Source of the DNA: Haliotis asinina
Taxonomy: Eukaryota > Mollusca > Gastropoda > Lepetellida > Haliotidae
Assembly: GCF_037392515.1 (NCBI RefSeq)
Contig: NC_090280.1
Coordinates: forward strand, 62,564,004 to 62,628,003
DNA: 64,000 bases
Direction: 5' to 3'
Shown piece by piece: positions 30,964 through 43,374 of the stretch. How positions within the stretch are numbered: position 1 is the first letter of the stretch; each line of letters starts with the position of its first letter. The translations under genes were made by a program, and so were the position numbers. Below the pieces are notes generated by a model. That model was not told where the DNA came from. It saw only the letters and a program-made list of their open reading frames with translations, and did no database searches.

Positions 30964-31318
30964 CGACGAGCAAACCTGTCGTTTCAAACGAACTGCATAT
31001 AGAGCCAGCCAATTGTCTTGTGTCCAAAGGAAGGCTGTGTTTTCATTTGAAATTGCTTTGCAGACCACTGAACGTATATTCTTGTGTTGACCAGTCATTC
31101 GTCAGACAGGACAAGTCAAAAGTGACAGGGAAGTTTCAACTACATTTCCATGAACGTCTAGAATCTCCACTGAAAAGGGGCTCATGAATATATTCTCATG
31201 TAAAATAGTTTGCATATGCTCCGGCAGGTGGATGACTTTTAACAAGTGGTCAGAGATGAATAAATCCCTAGACTGACTACCCAAAAAATAGGGTCAGCCG
31301 CCAGAGTCCTGCACTCTG

Positions 31319-31391
31319 TGCCGGAACCCGGGATTGAACCGGGGGCCTTTAGATCTTCAGTCTAACGCTCTCCCAACTGAGCTATTCCGGC
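31319..31391 (-). tRNA. tRNA-Phe: tRNA-Phe(GAA) copy 70
   Basis: Consensus gene; upstream TATATG. Confidence 0.95.
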
Positions 31392-31746
31392 CGACGAGCA
31401 AACCTGTCGTTTCAAACGAACTGCATATAGAGCCAGCCAATTGTCTTGTGTCCAAATGAAGGCTGTGTTTTCATTTGAAATTGCTTTGCAGACCACTGAA
31501 CGTATATTCTTGTGCTGACCAGTCATTCGTCAGACAGGACAAGTCAAAAGTGACAGGGAAGTTTCAACTACATTTCCATGAACGTCTAGAATCTCCACTG
31601 AAAAGGGGCTCATGAATATATTCTCATGTAAAATAGTTTGCATATGCTCCGGCAGGTGGATGACTTTTGACAAGTGGTCAGAGATGAATAAATCCCTAGA
31701 CTGACTACCCAAAAAATAGGGTCAGCCGCCAGAGTCCTGCACTCTG

Positions 31747-31819
31747 TGCCGGAACCCGGGATTGAACCGGGGGCCTTTAGATCTTCAGTCTAACGCTCTC
31801 CCAACTGAGCTATTCCGGC
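31747..31819 (-). tRNA. tRNA-Phe: tRNA-Phe(GAA) copy 71
   Basis: Consensus gene; upstream TATATG; leader marker gaccagc. Confidence 0.95.
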
Positions 31820-32174
31820 CGACCAGCAAACCTGTCGTTTCAAACGAACTGCATATAGAGCCAGCCAATTGTCTTGTGTCCAAATGAAGGCTGTGTTTTC
31901 ATTTGAAATTGCTTTGCAGACCACTGAACGTATATTCTTGTGCTGACCAGTCATTCGTCAGACAGGACAAGTCAAAAGTGACAGGGAAGTTTCAACTACA
32001 TTTCCATGAACGTCTAGAATCTCCACTGAAAAGGGGCTCATGAATATATTCTCATGTAAAATAGTTTGCATATGCTCCGGCAGGTGGATGACTTTTGACA
32101 AGTGGTCAGAGATGAATAAATCCCTAGACTGACTACCCAAAAAATAGGGTCAGCCGCCAGAGTCCTGCACTCTG

Positions 32175-32247
32175 TGCCGGAACCCGGGATTGAACCGGGG
32201 GCCTTTAGATCTTCAGTCTAACGCTCTCCCAACTGAGCTATTCCGGC
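32175..32247 (-). tRNA. tRNA-Phe: tRNA-Phe(GAA) copy 72
   Basis: Consensus gene; upstream TATATA; spacer marker aaaggaagg. Confidence 0.95.
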
Positions 32248-32602
32248 CGACGAGCAAACCTGTCGTTTCAAACGAACTGTATATAGAGCCAGCCAATTGT
32301 CTTGTGTCCAAAGGAAGGCTGTGTTTTCATTTGAAATTGCTTTGCAGACCACTGAACGTATATTCTTGTGTTGACCAGTCATTCGTCAGACAGGACAAGT
32401 CAAAAGTGACAGGGAAGTTTCAACTACATTTCCATGAACGTCTAGAATCTCCACTGAAAAGGGGCTCATGAATATATTCTCATGTAAAATAGTTTGCATA
32501 TGCTCCGGCAGGTGGATGACTTTTGACAAGTGGTCAGAGATGAATAAATCCCTAGACTGACTACCCAAAAAATAGGGTCAGCCGCCAGAGTCCTGCACTC
32601 TG

Positions 32603-32675
32603 TGCCGGAACCCGGGATTGAACCGGAGGCCTTTAGATCTTCAGTCTAACGCTCTCCCAACTGAGCTATTCCGGC
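32603..32675 (-). tRNA. tRNA-Phe: tRNA-Phe(GAA) copy 73, C49U
   Basis: C49U wobble; upstream TATATA. Confidence 0.91.
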
Positions 32676-33030
32676 CGACGAGCAAACCTGTCGTTTCAAA
32701 CGAACTGTATATAGAGCCAGCCAATTGTCTTGTGTCCAAATGAAGGCTGTGTTTTCATTTGAAATTGCTTTGCAGACCACTGAACGTATATTCTTGTGTT
32801 GACCAGTCATTCGTCAGACAGGACAAGTCAAAAGTGACAGGGAAGTTTCAACTACATTTCCATGAACGTCTAGAATCTCCACTGAAAAGGGGCTCATGAA
32901 TATATTCTCATGTAAAATAGTTTGCATATGCTCCGGCAGGTGGATGACTTTTAACAAGTGGTCAGAGATGAATAAATTCCTAGACTGACTACCCAAAAAA
33001 TATGGTCAGCCGCCAGAGTCCTGCACTCTG

Positions 33031-33103
33031 TGCCGGAACCCGGGATTGAACCGGGGGCCTTTAGATCTTCAGTCTAACGCTCTCCCAACTGAGCTATTCC
33101 GGC
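33031..33103 (-). tRNA. tRNA-Phe: tRNA-Phe(GAA) copy 74
   Basis: Consensus gene; upstream TATATG. Confidence 0.95.
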
Positions 33104-33458
33104 CGACGAGCAAACCTGTCGTTTCAAACGAACTGCATATAGAGCCAGCCAATTGTCTTGTGTCCAAATGAAGGCTGTGTTTTCATTTGAAATTGCTTTG
33201 CAGACCACTGAACGTATATTCTTGTGCTGACCAGTCATTCGTCAGACAGGAAAAGTCAAAAGTGACAGGGAAGTTTCAACTACATTTCCATGAACGTCTA
33301 GAATCTCCACTGAAAAGGGGCTCATGAATATATTCTCATGTAAAATAGTTTGCATATGCTCCGGCAGGTGGATGACTTTTGACAAGTGGTCAGAGATGAA
33401 TAAATCCCTAGACTGACTACCCAAAAAATAGGGTCAGCCGCCAGAGTCCTGCACTCTG

Positions 33459-33531
33459 TGCCGGAACCCGGGATTGAACCGGGGGCCTTTAGATCTTCAG
33501 TCTAACGCTCTCCCAACTGAGCTATTCCGGC
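33459..33531 (-). tRNA. tRNA-Phe: tRNA-Phe(GAA) copy 75
   Basis: Consensus gene; upstream TATATA; spacer marker aaaggaagg. Confidence 0.95.
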
Positions 33532-33886
33532 CGACGAGCAAACCTGTCGTTTCAAACGAACTGTATATAGAGCCAGCCAATTGTCTTGTGTCCAAAGGAA
33601 GGCTGTGTTTTCATTTGAAATTGCTTTGCAGACCACTGAACGTATATTCTTGTGTTGACCAGTCATTCGTCAGACAGGACAAGTCAAAAGTGACAGGGAA
33701 GTTTCAACTACATTTCCATGAACGTCTAGAATCTCCACTGAAAAGGGGCTCATGAATATATTCTCATGTAAAATAGTTTGCATATGCTCCGGCAGGTGGA
33801 TGACTTTTGACAAGTGGTCAGAGATGAATAAATCCCTAGACTGACTACCCAAAAAATAGGGTCAGCCGCCAGAGTCCTGCACTCTG

Positions 33887-33959
33887 TGCCGGAACCCGGG
33901 ATTGAACCGGAGGCCTTTAGATCTTCAGTCTAACGCTCTCCCAACTGAGCTATTCCGGC
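33887..33959 (-). tRNA. tRNA-Phe: tRNA-Phe(GAA) copy 76, C49U
   Basis: C49U wobble; upstream TATATA. Confidence 0.91.
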
Positions 33960-34314
33960 CGACGAGCAAACCTGTCGTTTCAAACGAACTGTATATAGAG
34001 CCAGCCAATTGTCTTGTGTCCAAATGAAGGCTGTGTTTTCATTTGAAATTGCTTTGCAGACCACTGAACGTATATTCTTGTGTTGACCAGTCATTCGTCA
34101 GACAGGACAAGTCAAAAGTGACAGGGAAGTTTCAACTACATTTCCATGAACGTCTAGAATCTCCACTGAAAAGGGGCTCATGAATATATTCTCATGTAAA
34201 ATAGTTTGCATATGCTCCGGCAGGTGGATGACTTTTAACAAGTGGTCAGAGATGAATAAATTCCTAGACTGACTACCCAAAAAATATGGTCAGCCGCCAG
34301 AGTCCTGCACTCTG

Positions 34315-34387
34315 TGCCGGAACCCGGGATTGAACCGGGGGCCTTTAGATCTTCAGTCTAACGCTCTCCCAACTGAGCTATTCCGGC
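34315..34387 (-). tRNA. tRNA-Phe: tRNA-Phe(GAA) copy 77
   Basis: Consensus gene; upstream TATATG; leader marker gaccagc. Confidence 0.95.
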
Positions 34388-34742
34388 CGACCAGCAAACC
34401 TGTCGTTTCAAACGAACTGCATATAGAGCCAGCCAATTGTCTTGTGTCCAAATGAAGGCTGTGTTTTCATTTGAAATTGCTTTGCAGACCACTGAACGTA
34501 TATTCTTGTGCTGACCAGTCATTCGTCAGACAGGACAAGTCAAAAGTGACAGGGAAGTTTCAACTACATTTCCATGAACGTCTAGAATCTCCACTGAAAA
34601 GGGGCTCATGAATATATTCTCATGTAAAATAGTTTGCATATGCTCCGGCAGGTGGATGACTTTTGACAAGTGGTCAGAGATGAATAAATCCCTAGACTGA
34701 CTACCCAAAAAATAGGGTCAGCCGCCAGAGTCCTGCACTCTT

Positions 34743-34815
34743 TGCCGGAACCCGGGATTGAACCGGGGGCCTTTAGATCTTCAGTCTAACGCTCTCCCAA
34801 CTGAGCTATTCCGGC
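34743..34815 (-). tRNA. tRNA-Phe: tRNA-Phe(GAA) copy 78
   Basis: Consensus gene; upstream TATATA; trailer hairpin closing pair changed. Confidence 0.95.
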
Positions 34816-35170
34816 CGACGAGCAAACCTGTCGTTTCAAACGAACTGTATATAGAGCCAGCCAATTGTCTTGTGTCCAAATAAAGGCTGTGTTTTCATTT
34901 GAAATTGCTTTGCAGACCACTGAACGTATATTCTTGTGCTGACCAGTCATTCGTCAGACAGGACAAGTCAAAAGTGACAGGGAAGTTTCAACTACATTTC
35001 CATGAACGTCTAGAATCTCCACTGAAAAGGGGCTCATGAATATATTCTCATGTAAAATAGTTTGCATATGCTCCGGCAGGTGGATGACTTTTGACAAGTG
35101 GTCAGAGATGAATAAATCCCTAGACTGACTACCCAAAAAATAGGGTCAGCCGCCAGAGTCCTGCACTCTG

Positions 35171-35243
35171 TGCCGGAACCCGGGATTGAACCGGGGGCCT
35201 TTAGATCTTCAGTCTAACGCTCTCCCAACTGAGCTATTCCGGC
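35171..35243 (-). tRNA. tRNA-Phe: tRNA-Phe(GAA) copy 79
   Basis: Consensus gene; upstream TATATA; spacer marker aaaggaagg. Confidence 0.95.
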
Positions 35244-35598
35244 CGACGAGCAAACCTGTCGTTTCAAACGAACTGTATATAGAGCCAGCCAATTGTCTTG
35301 TGTCCAAAGGAAGGCTGTGTTTTCATTTGAAATTGCTTTGCAGACCACTGAACGTATATTCTTGTGTTGACCAGTCATTCGTCAGACAGGACAAGTCAAA
35401 AGTGACAGGGAAGTTTCAACTACATTTCCATGAACGTCTAGAATCTCCACTGAAAAGGGGCTCATGAATATATTCTCATGTAAAATAGTTTGCATATGCT
35501 CCGGCAGGTGGATGACTTTTGACAAGTGGTCAGAGATGAATAAATCCCTAGACTGACTACCCAAAAAATAGGGTCTGCCGCCAGAGTCCTGCACTCTG

Positions 35599-35671
35599 TG
35601 CCGGAACCCGGGATTGAACCGGAGGCCTTTAGATCTTCAGTCTAACGCTCTCCCAACTGAGCTATTCCGGC
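35599..35671 (-). tRNA. tRNA-Phe: tRNA-Phe(GAA) copy 80, C49U
   Basis: C49U wobble; trailer gtctgccgc as in copy 68. Upstream TATATA. Confidence 0.91.
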
Positions 35672-36026
35672 CGACGAGCAAACCTGTCGTTTCAAACGAA
35701 CTGTATATAGAGCCAGCCAATTGTCTTGTGTCCAAATGAAGGCTGTGTTTTCATTTGAAATTGCTTTGCAGACCACTGAACGTATATTCTTGTGTTGACC
35801 AGTCATTCGTCAGACAGGACAAGTCAAAAGTGACAGGGAAGTTTCAACTACATTTCCATGAACGTCTAGAATCTCCACTGAAAAGGGGCTCATGAATATA
35901 TTCTCATGTAAAATAGTTTGCATATGCTCCGGCAGGTGGATGACTTTTAACAAGTGGTCAGAGATGAATAAATTCCTAGACTGACTACCCAAAAAATATG
36001 GTCAGCCGCCAGAGTCCTGCACTCTG

Positions 36027-36099
36027 TGCCGGAACCCGGGATTGAACCGGGGGCCTTTAGATCTTCAGTCTAACGCTCTCCCAACTGAGCTATTCCGGC
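36027..36099 (-). tRNA. tRNA-Phe: tRNA-Phe(GAA) copy 81
   Basis: Consensus gene; upstream TATATG. Confidence 0.95.
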
Positions 36100-36454
36100 C
36101 GACGAGCAAACCTGTCGTTTCAAACGAACTGCATATAGAGCCAGCCAATTGTCTTGTGTCCAAATGAAGGCTGTGTTTTCATTTGAAATTGCTTTGCAGA
36201 CCACTGAACGTATATTCTTGTGCTGACCAGTCATTCGTCAGACAGGAAAAGTCAAAAGTGACAGGGAAGTTTCAACTACATTTCCATGAACGTCTAGAAT
36301 CTCCACTGAAAAGGGGCTCATGAATATATTCTCATGTAAAATAGTTTGCATATGCTCCGGCAGGTGGATGACTTTTGACAAGTGGTCAGAGATGAATAAA
36401 TCCCTAGACTGACTACCCAAAAAATAGGGTCAGCCGCCAGAGTCCTGCACTCTG

Positions 36455-36527
36455 TGCCGGAACCCGGGATTGAACCGGGGGCCTTTAGATCTTCAGTCTA
36501 ACGCTCTCCCAACTGAGCTATTCCGGC
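36455..36527 (-). tRNA. tRNA-Phe: tRNA-Phe(GAA) copy 82
   Basis: Consensus gene; upstream TATATA; spacer marker aaaggaagg. Confidence 0.95.
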
Positions 36528-36882
36528 CGACGAGCAAACCTGTCGTTTCAAACGAACTGTATATAGAGCCAGCCAATTGTCTTGTGTCCAAAGGAAGGCT
36601 GTGTTTTCATTTGAAATTGCTTTGCAGACCACTGAACGTATATTCTTGTGTTGACCAGTCATTCGTCAGACAGGACAAGTCAAAAGTGACAGGGAAGTTT
36701 CAACTACATTTCCATGAACGTCTAGAATCTCCACTGAAAAGGGGCTCATGAATATATTCTCATGTAAAATAGTTTGCATATGCTCCGGCAGGTGGATGAC
36801 TTTTGACAAGTGGTCAGAGATGAATAAATCCCTAGACTGACTACCCAAAAAATAGGGTCAGCCGCCAGAGTCCTGCACTCTG

Positions 36883-36955
36883 TGCCGGAACCCGGGATTG
36901 AACCGGAGGCCTTTAGATCTTCAGTCTAACGCTCTCCCAACTGAGCTATTCCGGC
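36883..36955 (-). tRNA. tRNA-Phe: tRNA-Phe(GAA) copy 83, C49U
   Basis: C49U wobble; upstream TATATA. Confidence 0.91.
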
Positions 36956-37310
36956 CGACGAGCAAACCTGTCGTTTCAAACGAACTGTATATAGAGCCAG
37001 CCAATTGTCTTGTGTCCAAATGAAGGCTGTGTTTTCATTTGAAATTGCTTTGCAGACCACTGAACGTATATTCTTGTGTTGACCAGTCATTCGTCAGACA
37101 GGACAAGTCAAAAGTGACAGGGAAGTTTCAACTACATTTCCATGAACGTCTAGAATCTCCACTGAAAAGGGGCTCATGAATATATTCTCATGTAAAATAG
37201 TTTGCATATGCTCCGGCAGGTGGATGACTTTTAACAAGTGGTCAGAGATGAATAAATTCCTAGACTGACTACCCAAAAAATATGGTCAGCCGCCAGAGTC
37301 CTGCACTCTG

Positions 37311-37383
37311 TGCCGGAACCCGGGATTGAACCGGGGGCCTTTAGATCTTCAGTCTAACGCTCTCCCAACTGAGCTATTCCGGC
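37311..37383 (-). tRNA. tRNA-Phe: tRNA-Phe(GAA) copy 84
   Basis: Consensus gene; upstream TATATA; leader gaccagcaaacttg. Confidence 0.95.
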
Positions 37384-37738
37384 CGACCAGCAAACTTGTC
37401 GTTTCAAACGAACTGTATATAGAGCCAGCCAATTGTCTTGTGTCCAAATGAAGGCTGTGTTTTCATTTGAAATTGCTTTGCAGACCACTGAACGTATGCT
37501 CTTGTGCTGACCAGTCATTCGTCAGACAGGACAAGTCAAAAGTGACAGGGAAGTTTCAACTACATTTCCATGAACGTCTAGAATCTCCACTGAAAAGGGG
37601 CTCATGAATATATTCTCATGTAAAATAGTTTGCATATGCTCCGGCAGGTGGATGACTTTTAACAAGTGGTCAGAGATGAATAAATTCCTAGACTGACTAC
37701 CCAAAAAATATGGTCAGCCGCCAGAGTCCTGCACTCTG

Positions 37739-37811
37739 TGCCGGAACCCGGGATTGAACCGGGGGCCTTTAGATCTTCAGTCTAACGCTCTCCCAACTGA
37801 GCTATTCCGGC
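37739..37811 (-). tRNA. tRNA-Phe: tRNA-Phe(GAA) copy 85
   Basis: Consensus gene; upstream TATATG. Confidence 0.95.
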
Positions 37812-38166
37812 CGACGAGCAAACCTGTCGTTTCAAACGAACTGCATATAGAGCCAGCCAATTGTCTTGTGTCCAAATGAAGGCTGTGTTTTCATTTGAAA
37901 TTGCTTTGCAGACCACTGAACGTATATTCTTGTGCTGACCAGTCATTCGTCAGACAGGACAAGTCAAAAGTGACAGGGAAGTTTCAACTACATTTCCATG
38001 AACGTCTAGAATCTCCACTGAAAAGGGGCTCATGAATATATTCTCATGTAAAATAGTTTGCATATGCTCCGGCAGGTGGATGACTTTTGACAAGTGGTCA
38101 GAGATGAATAAATCCCTAGACTGACTACCCAAAAAATAGGGTCAGCCGCCAGAGTCCTGCACTCTG

Positions 38167-38239
38167 TGCTGGAACCCGGGATTGAACCGGGGGCCTTTAG
38201 ATCTTCAGTCTAACGCTCTCCCAACTGAGCTATTCCGGC
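38167..38239 (-). tRNA. tRNA-Phe: tRNA-Phe(GAA) copy 86, G70A
   Basis: C3-A70 acceptor mismatch; upstream TATATA. Confidence 0.86.
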
Positions 38240-38594
38240 CGACGAGCAAACCTGTCGTTTCAAACGAACTGTATATAGAGCCAGCCAATTGTCTTGTGTC
38301 CAAATGAAGGCTGTGTTTTCATTTGAAATTGCTTTGCAGACCACTGAACGTATGTTCTTGTGCTGACCAGTCATTCGTCAGACAGGACAAGTCAAAAGTG
38401 ACAGGGAAGTTTCAACTACATTTCCATGAACGTCTAGAATCTTCACTGAAAAGAAGCTCATGAATATATTCTCATGTAAAATAGTTTGCATATGCTCCGG
38501 CAGGTGGATGACTTTTGACAAGTGGTCAGAGATGAATGAATCCCTAGACTGACTACCCAAAAAATATGGTCAGCCGCCAGAGTCCTGCACTCTG

Positions 38595-38667
38595 TGCCGG
38601 AACCCGGGATTGAACCGGAGGCCTTTAGATCTTCAGTCTAACGCTCTCCCAACTGAGCTATTCCGGC
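38595..38667 (-). tRNA. tRNA-Phe: tRNA-Phe(GAA) copy 87, C49U
   Basis: C49U wobble; upstream TATATG, unlike most C49U copies. Confidence 0.91.
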
Positions 38668-39022
38668 CGACGAGCAAACCTGTCGTTTCAAACGAACTGC
38701 ATATAGAGCCAGCCAATTGTCTTGTGTCCAAATGAAGGCTGTGTTTTCATTTGAAATTGCTTTGCAGACCACTGAACGTATATTCTTGTGCTGACCAGTC
38801 ATTCGTCAGACAGGACAAGTCAAAAGTGACAGGGAAGTTTCAACTACATTTCCATGAACGTCTAGAATCTCCACTGAAAAGGGGCTCATGAATATATTCT
38901 CATGTAAAATAGTTTGCATATGCTCCGGCAGGTGGATGACTTTTGACAAGTGGTCAGAGATGAATAAATCCCTAGACTGACTACCCAAAAAATAGGGTCA
39001 GCCGCCAGAGTCCTGCACTCTG

Positions 39023-39095
39023 TGCCGGAACCCGGGATTGAACCGGGGGCCTTTAGATCTTCAGTCTAACGCTCTCCCAACTGAGCTATTCCGGC
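39023..39095 (-). tRNA. tRNA-Phe: tRNA-Phe(GAA) copy 88
   Basis: Consensus gene; upstream TATATG. Confidence 0.95.
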
Positions 39096-39450
39096 CGACG
39101 AGCAAACCTGTCGTTTCAAACGAACTGCATATAGAGCCAGCCAATTGTCTTGTGTCCAAATGAAGGCTGTGTTTTCATTTGAAATTGCTTTGCAGACCAC
39201 TGAACGTATATTCTTGTGCTGACCAGTCATTCGTCAGACAGGAAAAGTCAAAAGTGACAGGGAAGTTTCAACTACATTTCCATGAACGTCTAGAATCTCC
39301 ACTGAAAAGGGGCTCATGAATATATTCTCATGTAAAATAGTTTGCATATGCTCCGGCAGGTGGATGACTTTTGACAAGTGGTCAGAGATGAATAAATCCC
39401 TAGACTGACTACCCAAAAAATAGGGTCAGCCGCCAGAGTCCTGCACTCTG

Positions 39451-39523
39451 TGCCGGAACCCGGGATTGAACCGGGGGCCTTTAGATCTTCAGTCTAACGC
39501 TCTCCCAACTGAGCTATTCCGGC
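39451..39523 (-). tRNA. tRNA-Phe: tRNA-Phe(GAA) copy 89
   Basis: Consensus gene; upstream TATATA; last unit with the aaaggaagg marker. Confidence 0.95.
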
Positions 39524-39878
39524 CGACGAGCAAACCTGTCGTTTCAAACGAACTGTATATAGAGCCAGCCAATTGTCTTGTGTCCAAAGGAAGGCTGTGT
39601 TTTCATTTGAAATTGCTTTGCAGACCACTGAACGTATATTCTTGTGTTGACCAGTCATTCGTCAGACAGGACAAGTCAAAAGTGACAGGGAAGTTTCAAC
39701 TACATTTCCATGAACGTCTAGAATCTCCACTGAAAAGGGGCTCATGAATATATTCTCATGTAAAATAGTTTGCATATGCTCCGGCAGGTGGATGACTTTT
39801 GACAAGTGGTCAGAGATGAATAAATTCCTAGACTGACTACCCAAAAAATAGGGTCAGCCGCCAGAGTCCTGCACTCTG

Positions 39879-39951
39879 TGCCGGAACCCGGGATTGAACC
39901 GGAGGCCTTTAGATCTTCAGTCTAACGCTCTCCCAACTGAGCTATTCCGGC
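39879..39951 (-). tRNA. tRNA-Phe: tRNA-Phe(GAA) copy 90, C49U
   Basis: C49U wobble, last of the ten; upstream TATATA. Confidence 0.91.
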
Positions 39952-40306
39952 CGACGAGCAAACCTGTCGTTTCAAACGAACTGTATATAGAGCCAGCCAA
40001 TTGTCTTGTGTCCAAATGAAGGCTGTGTTTTCATTTGAAATTGCTTTGCAGACCACTGAACGTATATTCTTGTGCTGACCAGTCATTCGTCAGACAGGAC
40101 AAGTCAAAAGTGACAGGGAAGTTTCAACTACATTTCCATGAACGTCTAGAATCTCCACTGAAAAGGGGCTCATGAATATATTCTCATGTAAAATAGTTTG
40201 CATATGCTCCGGCAGGTGGATGACTTTTGACAAGTGGTCAGAGATGAATAAATCCCTAGACTGACTACCCAAAAAATATGGTCAGCCGCCAGAGTCCTGC
40301 ACTCTG

Positions 40307-40379
40307 TGCCGGAACCCGGGATTGAACCGGGGGCCTTTAGATCTTCAGTCTAACGCTCTCCCAACTGAGCTATTCCGGC
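40307..40379 (-). tRNA. tRNA-Phe: tRNA-Phe(GAA) copy 91
   Basis: Consensus gene; upstream TATATA. Confidence 0.95.
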
Positions 40380-40734
40380 CGACGAGCAAACCTGTCGTTT
40401 CAAACGAACTGTATATAGAGCCAGCCAATTGTCTTGTGTCCAAATGAAGGCTGTGTTTTCATTTGAAATTGCTTTGCAGACCACTGAACGTATATTCTTG
40501 TGCTGACCAGTCATTCGTCAGACAGGACAAGTCAAAAGTGACAGGGAAGTTTCAACTACATTTCCATGAACGTCTAGAATCTCCACTGAAAAGGGGCTCA
40601 TGAATATATTCTCATGTAAAATAGTTTGCATATGCTCCGGCAGGTGGATGACTTTTGACAAGTGGTCAGAGATGAATAAATCCCTAGACTGACTACCCAA
40701 AAAATATGGTCAGCCGCCAGAGTCCTGCACTCTG

Positions 40735-40807
40735 TGCCGGAACCCGGGATTGAACCGGGGGCCTTTAGATCTTCAGTCTAACGCTCTCCCAACTGAGCTA
40801 TTCCGGC
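40735..40807 (-). tRNA. tRNA-Phe: tRNA-Phe(GAA) copy 92
   Basis: Consensus gene; upstream TATATA. Confidence 0.95.
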
Positions 40808-41162
40808 CGACGAGCAAACCTGTCGTTTCAAACGAACTGTATATAGAGCCAGCCAATTGTCTTGTGTCCAAATGAAGGCTGTGTTTTCATTTGAAATTGC
40901 TTTGCAGACCACTGAACGTATATTCTTGTGCTGACCAGTCATTCGTCAGACAGGACAAGTCAAAAGTGACAGGGAAGTTTCAACTACATTTCCATGAACG
41001 TCTAGAATCTCCACTGAAAAGGGGCTCATGAATATATTCTCATGTAAAATAGTTTGCATATGCTCCGGCAGGTGGAGGACTTTTGACAAGTGGTCAGAGA
41101 TGAATAAATCCCTAGACTGACTACCCAAAAAATATGGTCAGCCGCCAGAGTCCTGCACTCTG

Positions 41163-41235
41163 TGCCGGAACCCGGGATTGAACCGGGGGCCTTTAGATCT
41201 TCAGTCTAACGCTCTCCCAACTGAGCTATTCCGGC
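41163..41235 (-). tRNA. tRNA-Phe: tRNA-Phe(GAA) copy 93
   Basis: Consensus gene; upstream TATATA. Confidence 0.95.
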
Positions 41236-41590
41236 CGACGAGCAAACCTGTCGTTTCAAACGAACTGTATATAGAGCCAGCCAATTGTCTTGTGTCCAAA
41301 TGAAGGCTGTGTTTTCATTTGAAATTGCTTTGCAGACCACTGAACGTATATTCTTGTGCTGACCAGTCATTCGTCAGACAGGACAAGTCAAAAGTGACAG
41401 GGAAGTTTCAACTACATTTCCATGAACGTCTAGAATCTCCACTGAAAAGGGGCTCATGAATATATTCTCATGTAAAATAGTTTGCATATGCTCCGGCAGG
41501 TGGATGACTTTTGACAAGTGGTCAGAGATGAATAAATCCCTAGACTGACTACCCAAAAAATAGGGTCAGCCGCCAGAGTCCTGCACTCTG

Positions 41591-41663
41591 TGCCGGAACC
41601 CGGGATTGAACCGGGGGCCTTTAGATCTTCAGTCTAACGCTCTCCCAACTGAGCTATTCCGGC
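41591..41663 (-). tRNA. tRNA-Phe: tRNA-Phe(GAA) copy 94
   Basis: Consensus gene; upstream TATATA. Confidence 0.95.
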
Positions 41664-42018
41664 CGACGAGCAAACCTGTCGTTTCAAACGAACTGTATAT
41701 AGAGCCAGCCAATTGTCTTGTGTCCAAATGAAGGCTGTGTTTTCATTTGAAATTGCTTTGCAGACCACTGAACGTATATTCTTGTGCTGACCAGTCATTC
41801 GTCAGACAGGACAAGTCAAAAGTGACAGGGAAGTTTCAACTACATTTCCATGAACGTCTAGAATCTCCACTGAAAAGGGGCTCATGAATATATTCTCATG
41901 TAAAATAGTTTGCATATGCTCCGGCAGGTGGATGACTTTTGACAAGTGGTCAGAGATGAATAAATCCCTAGACTGACTACCCAAAAAATATGGTCAGCCG
42001 CCAGAGTCCTGCACTCTG

Positions 42019-42091
42019 TGCCGGAACCCGGGATTGAACCGGGGGCCTTTAGATCTTCAGTCTAACGCTCTCCCAACTGAGCTATTCCGGC
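42019..42091 (-). tRNA. tRNA-Phe: tRNA-Phe(GAA) copy 95
   Basis: Consensus gene; upstream TATATA. Confidence 0.95.
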
Positions 42092-42446
42092 CGACGAGCA
42101 AACCTGTCGTTTCAAACGAACTGTATATAGAGCCAGCCAATTGTCTTGTGTCCAAATGAAGGCTGTGTTTTCATTTGAAATTGCTTTGCAGACCACTGAA
42201 CGTATATTCTTGTGCTGACCAGTCATTCGTCAGACAGGACAAGTCAAAAGTGAGAGGGAAGTTTCAACTACATTTCCATGAACGTCTAGAATCTCCACTG
42301 AAAAGGGGCTCATGAATATATTCTCATGTAAAATAGTTTGCATATGCTCCGGCAGGTGGATGACTTTTGACAAGTGGTCAGAGATGAATAAATTCCTAGA
42401 CTGACTACCCAAAAAATAGGGTCAGCCGCCAGAGTCCTGCACTCTG

Positions 42447-42519
42447 TGCCGGAACCCGGGATTGAACCGGGGGCCTTTAGATCTTCAGTCTAACGCTCTC
42501 CCAACTGAGCTATTCCGGC
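42447..42519 (-). tRNA. tRNA-Phe: tRNA-Phe(GAA) copy 96
   Basis: Consensus gene; upstream TATATG. Its 5' spacer is one base short (aaaagggctc). Confidence 0.95.
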
Positions 42520-42873
42520 CGACGAGCAAACCTGTCGTTTCAAACGAACTGCATATAGAGCCAGCCAATTGTCTTGTGTCCAAATGAAGGCTGTGTTTTC
42601 ATTTGAAATTGCTTTGCAGACCACTGAACGTATATTCTTGTGTTGACCAGTCATTCGTCAGACAGGACAAGTCAAAAGTGACAGGGAAGTTTCAACTACA
42701 TTTCCATGAACGTCTAGAATCTCCACTGAAAAGGGCTCATGAATATATTCTCATGTAAAATAGTTTGCATATGCTCCGGCAGGTGGATGACTTTTGACAA
42801 GTGGTCAGAGATGAATAAATTCCTAGACTGACTACCCAAAAAATAGGGTCAGCCGCCAGAGTCCTGCACTCTG

Positions 42874-42946
42874 TGCCGGAACCCGGGATTGAACTGGGGG
42901 CCTTTAGATCTTCAGTCTAACGCTCTCCCAACTGAGCTATTCCGGC
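42874..42946 (-). tRNA. tRNA-Phe: tRNA-Phe(GAA) copy 97, G52A
   Basis: G52A gives an A52-C62 mismatch and alters the first B-box base; seen once. Upstream TATATA. Confidence 0.82.
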
Positions 42947-43301
42947 CGACGAGCAAACCTGTCGTTTCAAACGAACTGTATATAGAGCCAGCCAATTGTC
43001 TTGTGTCCAAATGAAGGCTGTGTTTTCATTTGAAATTGCTTTGCAGACCACTGAACGTATATTCTTGTGCTGACCAGTCATTCGTCAGACAGGACAAGTC
43101 AAAAGTGACAGGGAAGTTTCAACTACATTTCCATGAACGTCTAGAATCTCCACTGAAAAGGGGCTCATGAATATATTCTCATGTAAAATAGTTTGCATAT
43201 GCTCCGGCAGGTGGAGGACTTTTGACAAGTGGTCAGAGATGAATAAATTCCTAGACTGACTACCCAAAAAATATGGTCAGCCGCCAGAGTCCTGCACTCT
43301 G

Positions 43302-43374
43302 TGCCGGAACCCGGGATTGAACCGGGGGCCTTTAGATCTTCAGTCTAACGCTCTCCCAACTGAGCTATTCCGGC
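43302..43374 (-). tRNA. tRNA-Phe: tRNA-Phe(GAA) copy 98
   Basis: Consensus gene; upstream TATATG. Confidence 0.95.
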
